Part shown: positions 5,363 to 5,829 of the stretch, piece by piece
How the letters are laid out: each line of letters opens with the position of its first letter
Numbering within the stretch: position 1 is the stretch's first letter
DNA from: Gammaproteobacteria bacterium
Lineage (GTDB): Bacteria > Pseudomonadota > Gammaproteobacteria > SZUA-229
DNA length: 5,829 bases
Reading direction: 5' to 3'
Assembly: GCA_015484935.1 (NCBI GenBank)
Contig: WFUQ01000224.1
Location: 1 to 5,829 of the forward strand
Made by a program: the position numbers and the translations under genes
The notes under the pieces: model-generated
Database searches by the model: none
The model's input: the letters and a program-made list of their open reading frames with translations, nothing else
What the model was told of the DNA's origin: nothing

Positions 5363-5829
5363 ATGTTATCAAAAGCAGTATTTCTGGATTTCGCTTCCAT
5401 CCACCCTGATGACCTGGATGTCTCCTGTCTCGAACAGATGATCTCTCAATGGCGCTGGCGCGATAATACGGCAGCGCGTGAGTTACAGGCTGCGATAGCT
5501 GATGCGGAGATAGTCGTGGTCAATAAAGTGGTACTGGATGAGACAGCGTTACAGCAAACCAGTGACCTGAAGCTGATCTGTGCCGCCGCAACCGGAGTGA
5601 ACAACATCGATGTTGCCGCTGCCAGCAGACTGGGTATCACCGTGTGTAATGCACGCGGTTATGCCACCGCTTCGGTGGTGCAACATGTGTTCGCTCTGTT
5701 GTTGTCGTTGACCACCCGACTCGAACAATATCATCACGATGTGAAAAACGGCGTGTGGTCGAACAGCCAATTCTTCAGTCTGCTCGATCATCCCATCCGC
5801 GAGCTTGCCGGACTGACGCTGGGTATCGT
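5363..5829 (+). CDS. D-2-hydroxyacid dehydrogenase (glycerate dehydrogenase-like), N-terminal 155 residues
   Basis: NAD(P)-dependent enzyme that interconverts 2-oxo acids and D-2-hydroxy acids; the closest fit I recognise is the glycerate/hydroxypyruvate reductase group. Seen: an N-terminal MLSKAVFLDFASIHPDDLD, typical of that group; NKVVLD at 54-59; LKLICAAATGVNNIDVAAA at 69-87 (the substrate-binding AATG.NN.D segment); GITVCNARGYATASVVQHV at 91-109; LLLSL at 112-116; and LAGLTLGI at 148-155, which directly precedes the GxGxxG nucleotide-binding loop. The loop, the catalytic Arg and Glu, and the His lie beyond the right edge. Family length is about 315-330, so nearly half is present. The Shine-Dalgarno is weak (GTGAG about 9-13 bases upstream). 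It is co-directional with the two-component genes, but a 102-bp gap with a hairpin and a -10 box suggests separate transcription. Exact substrate is undetermined. Confidence 0.9.
   Translation, partial: MLSKAVFLDFASIHPDDLDVSCLEQMISQWRWRDNTAARELQAAIADAEIVVVNKVVLDETALQQTSDLKLICAAATGVNNIDVAAASRLGITVCNARGYATASVVQHVFALLLSLTTRLEQYHHDVKNGVWSNSQFFSLLDHPIRELAGLTLGI

Overview
The window reads as ordinary chromosomal DNA from a gammaproteobacterium. This is inferred from the close match of the HemL N-terminal half to the enterobacterial/pseudomonad type, the Pseudomonas-like ThiD and ThiE, and the gene order; no species can be named. Coding density is high. I see no mobile element, tRNA, rRNA or CRISPR array.

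Left part (1-2186, minus strand): a co-directional cluster transcribed thiD -> thiE -> hemL. ThiD phosphorylates HMP-P, and ThiE joins HMP-PP to the thiazole phosphate to make thiamine phosphate. HemL makes 5-aminolevulinate for tetrapyrroles; its 3' half lies beyond the left edge. thiD and thiE are 4 bp apart and thiE uses a GTG start. hemL follows after 54 bp and may also have its own weak promoter. A 226-bp divergent intergenic region (2187-2412) separates thiD from a plus-strand rubredoxin gene of 57 codons (2413-2586). This region holds small inverted repeats but no recognisable TPP riboswitch.

Centre (2587-5260, plus strand): after a GC-rich hairpin containing a run of ten C, there is a 176-bp gap with a plausible sigma70 promoter flanked by a near-identical 10-bp direct repeat. 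Then comes a two-gene two-component system. The first gene is a 609-aa membrane histidine kinase with a signal peptide, a periplasmic jelly-roll domain, seven transmembrane helices, a coiled coil and a NarL-type transmitter. Eleven bases later is a 218-aa NarL/LuxR-family response regulator with a strong Shine-Dalgarno. The kinase layout is that of the 7TM-DISM sensor class. The stimulus and target genes cannot be read from the sequence.

Right edge (5261-5829): a perfect 7-bp hairpin, a consensus TATAAT box, and the 5' part (155 codons) of a D-2-hydroxyacid dehydrogenase gene that runs off the window.

I do not see a clearly novel multi-gene system. The parts most worth following up are the 7TM-DISM kinase/regulator pair with its repeat-flanked promoter, the kinase's altered G1 box, and the structured thiD/rubredoxin intergenic region.
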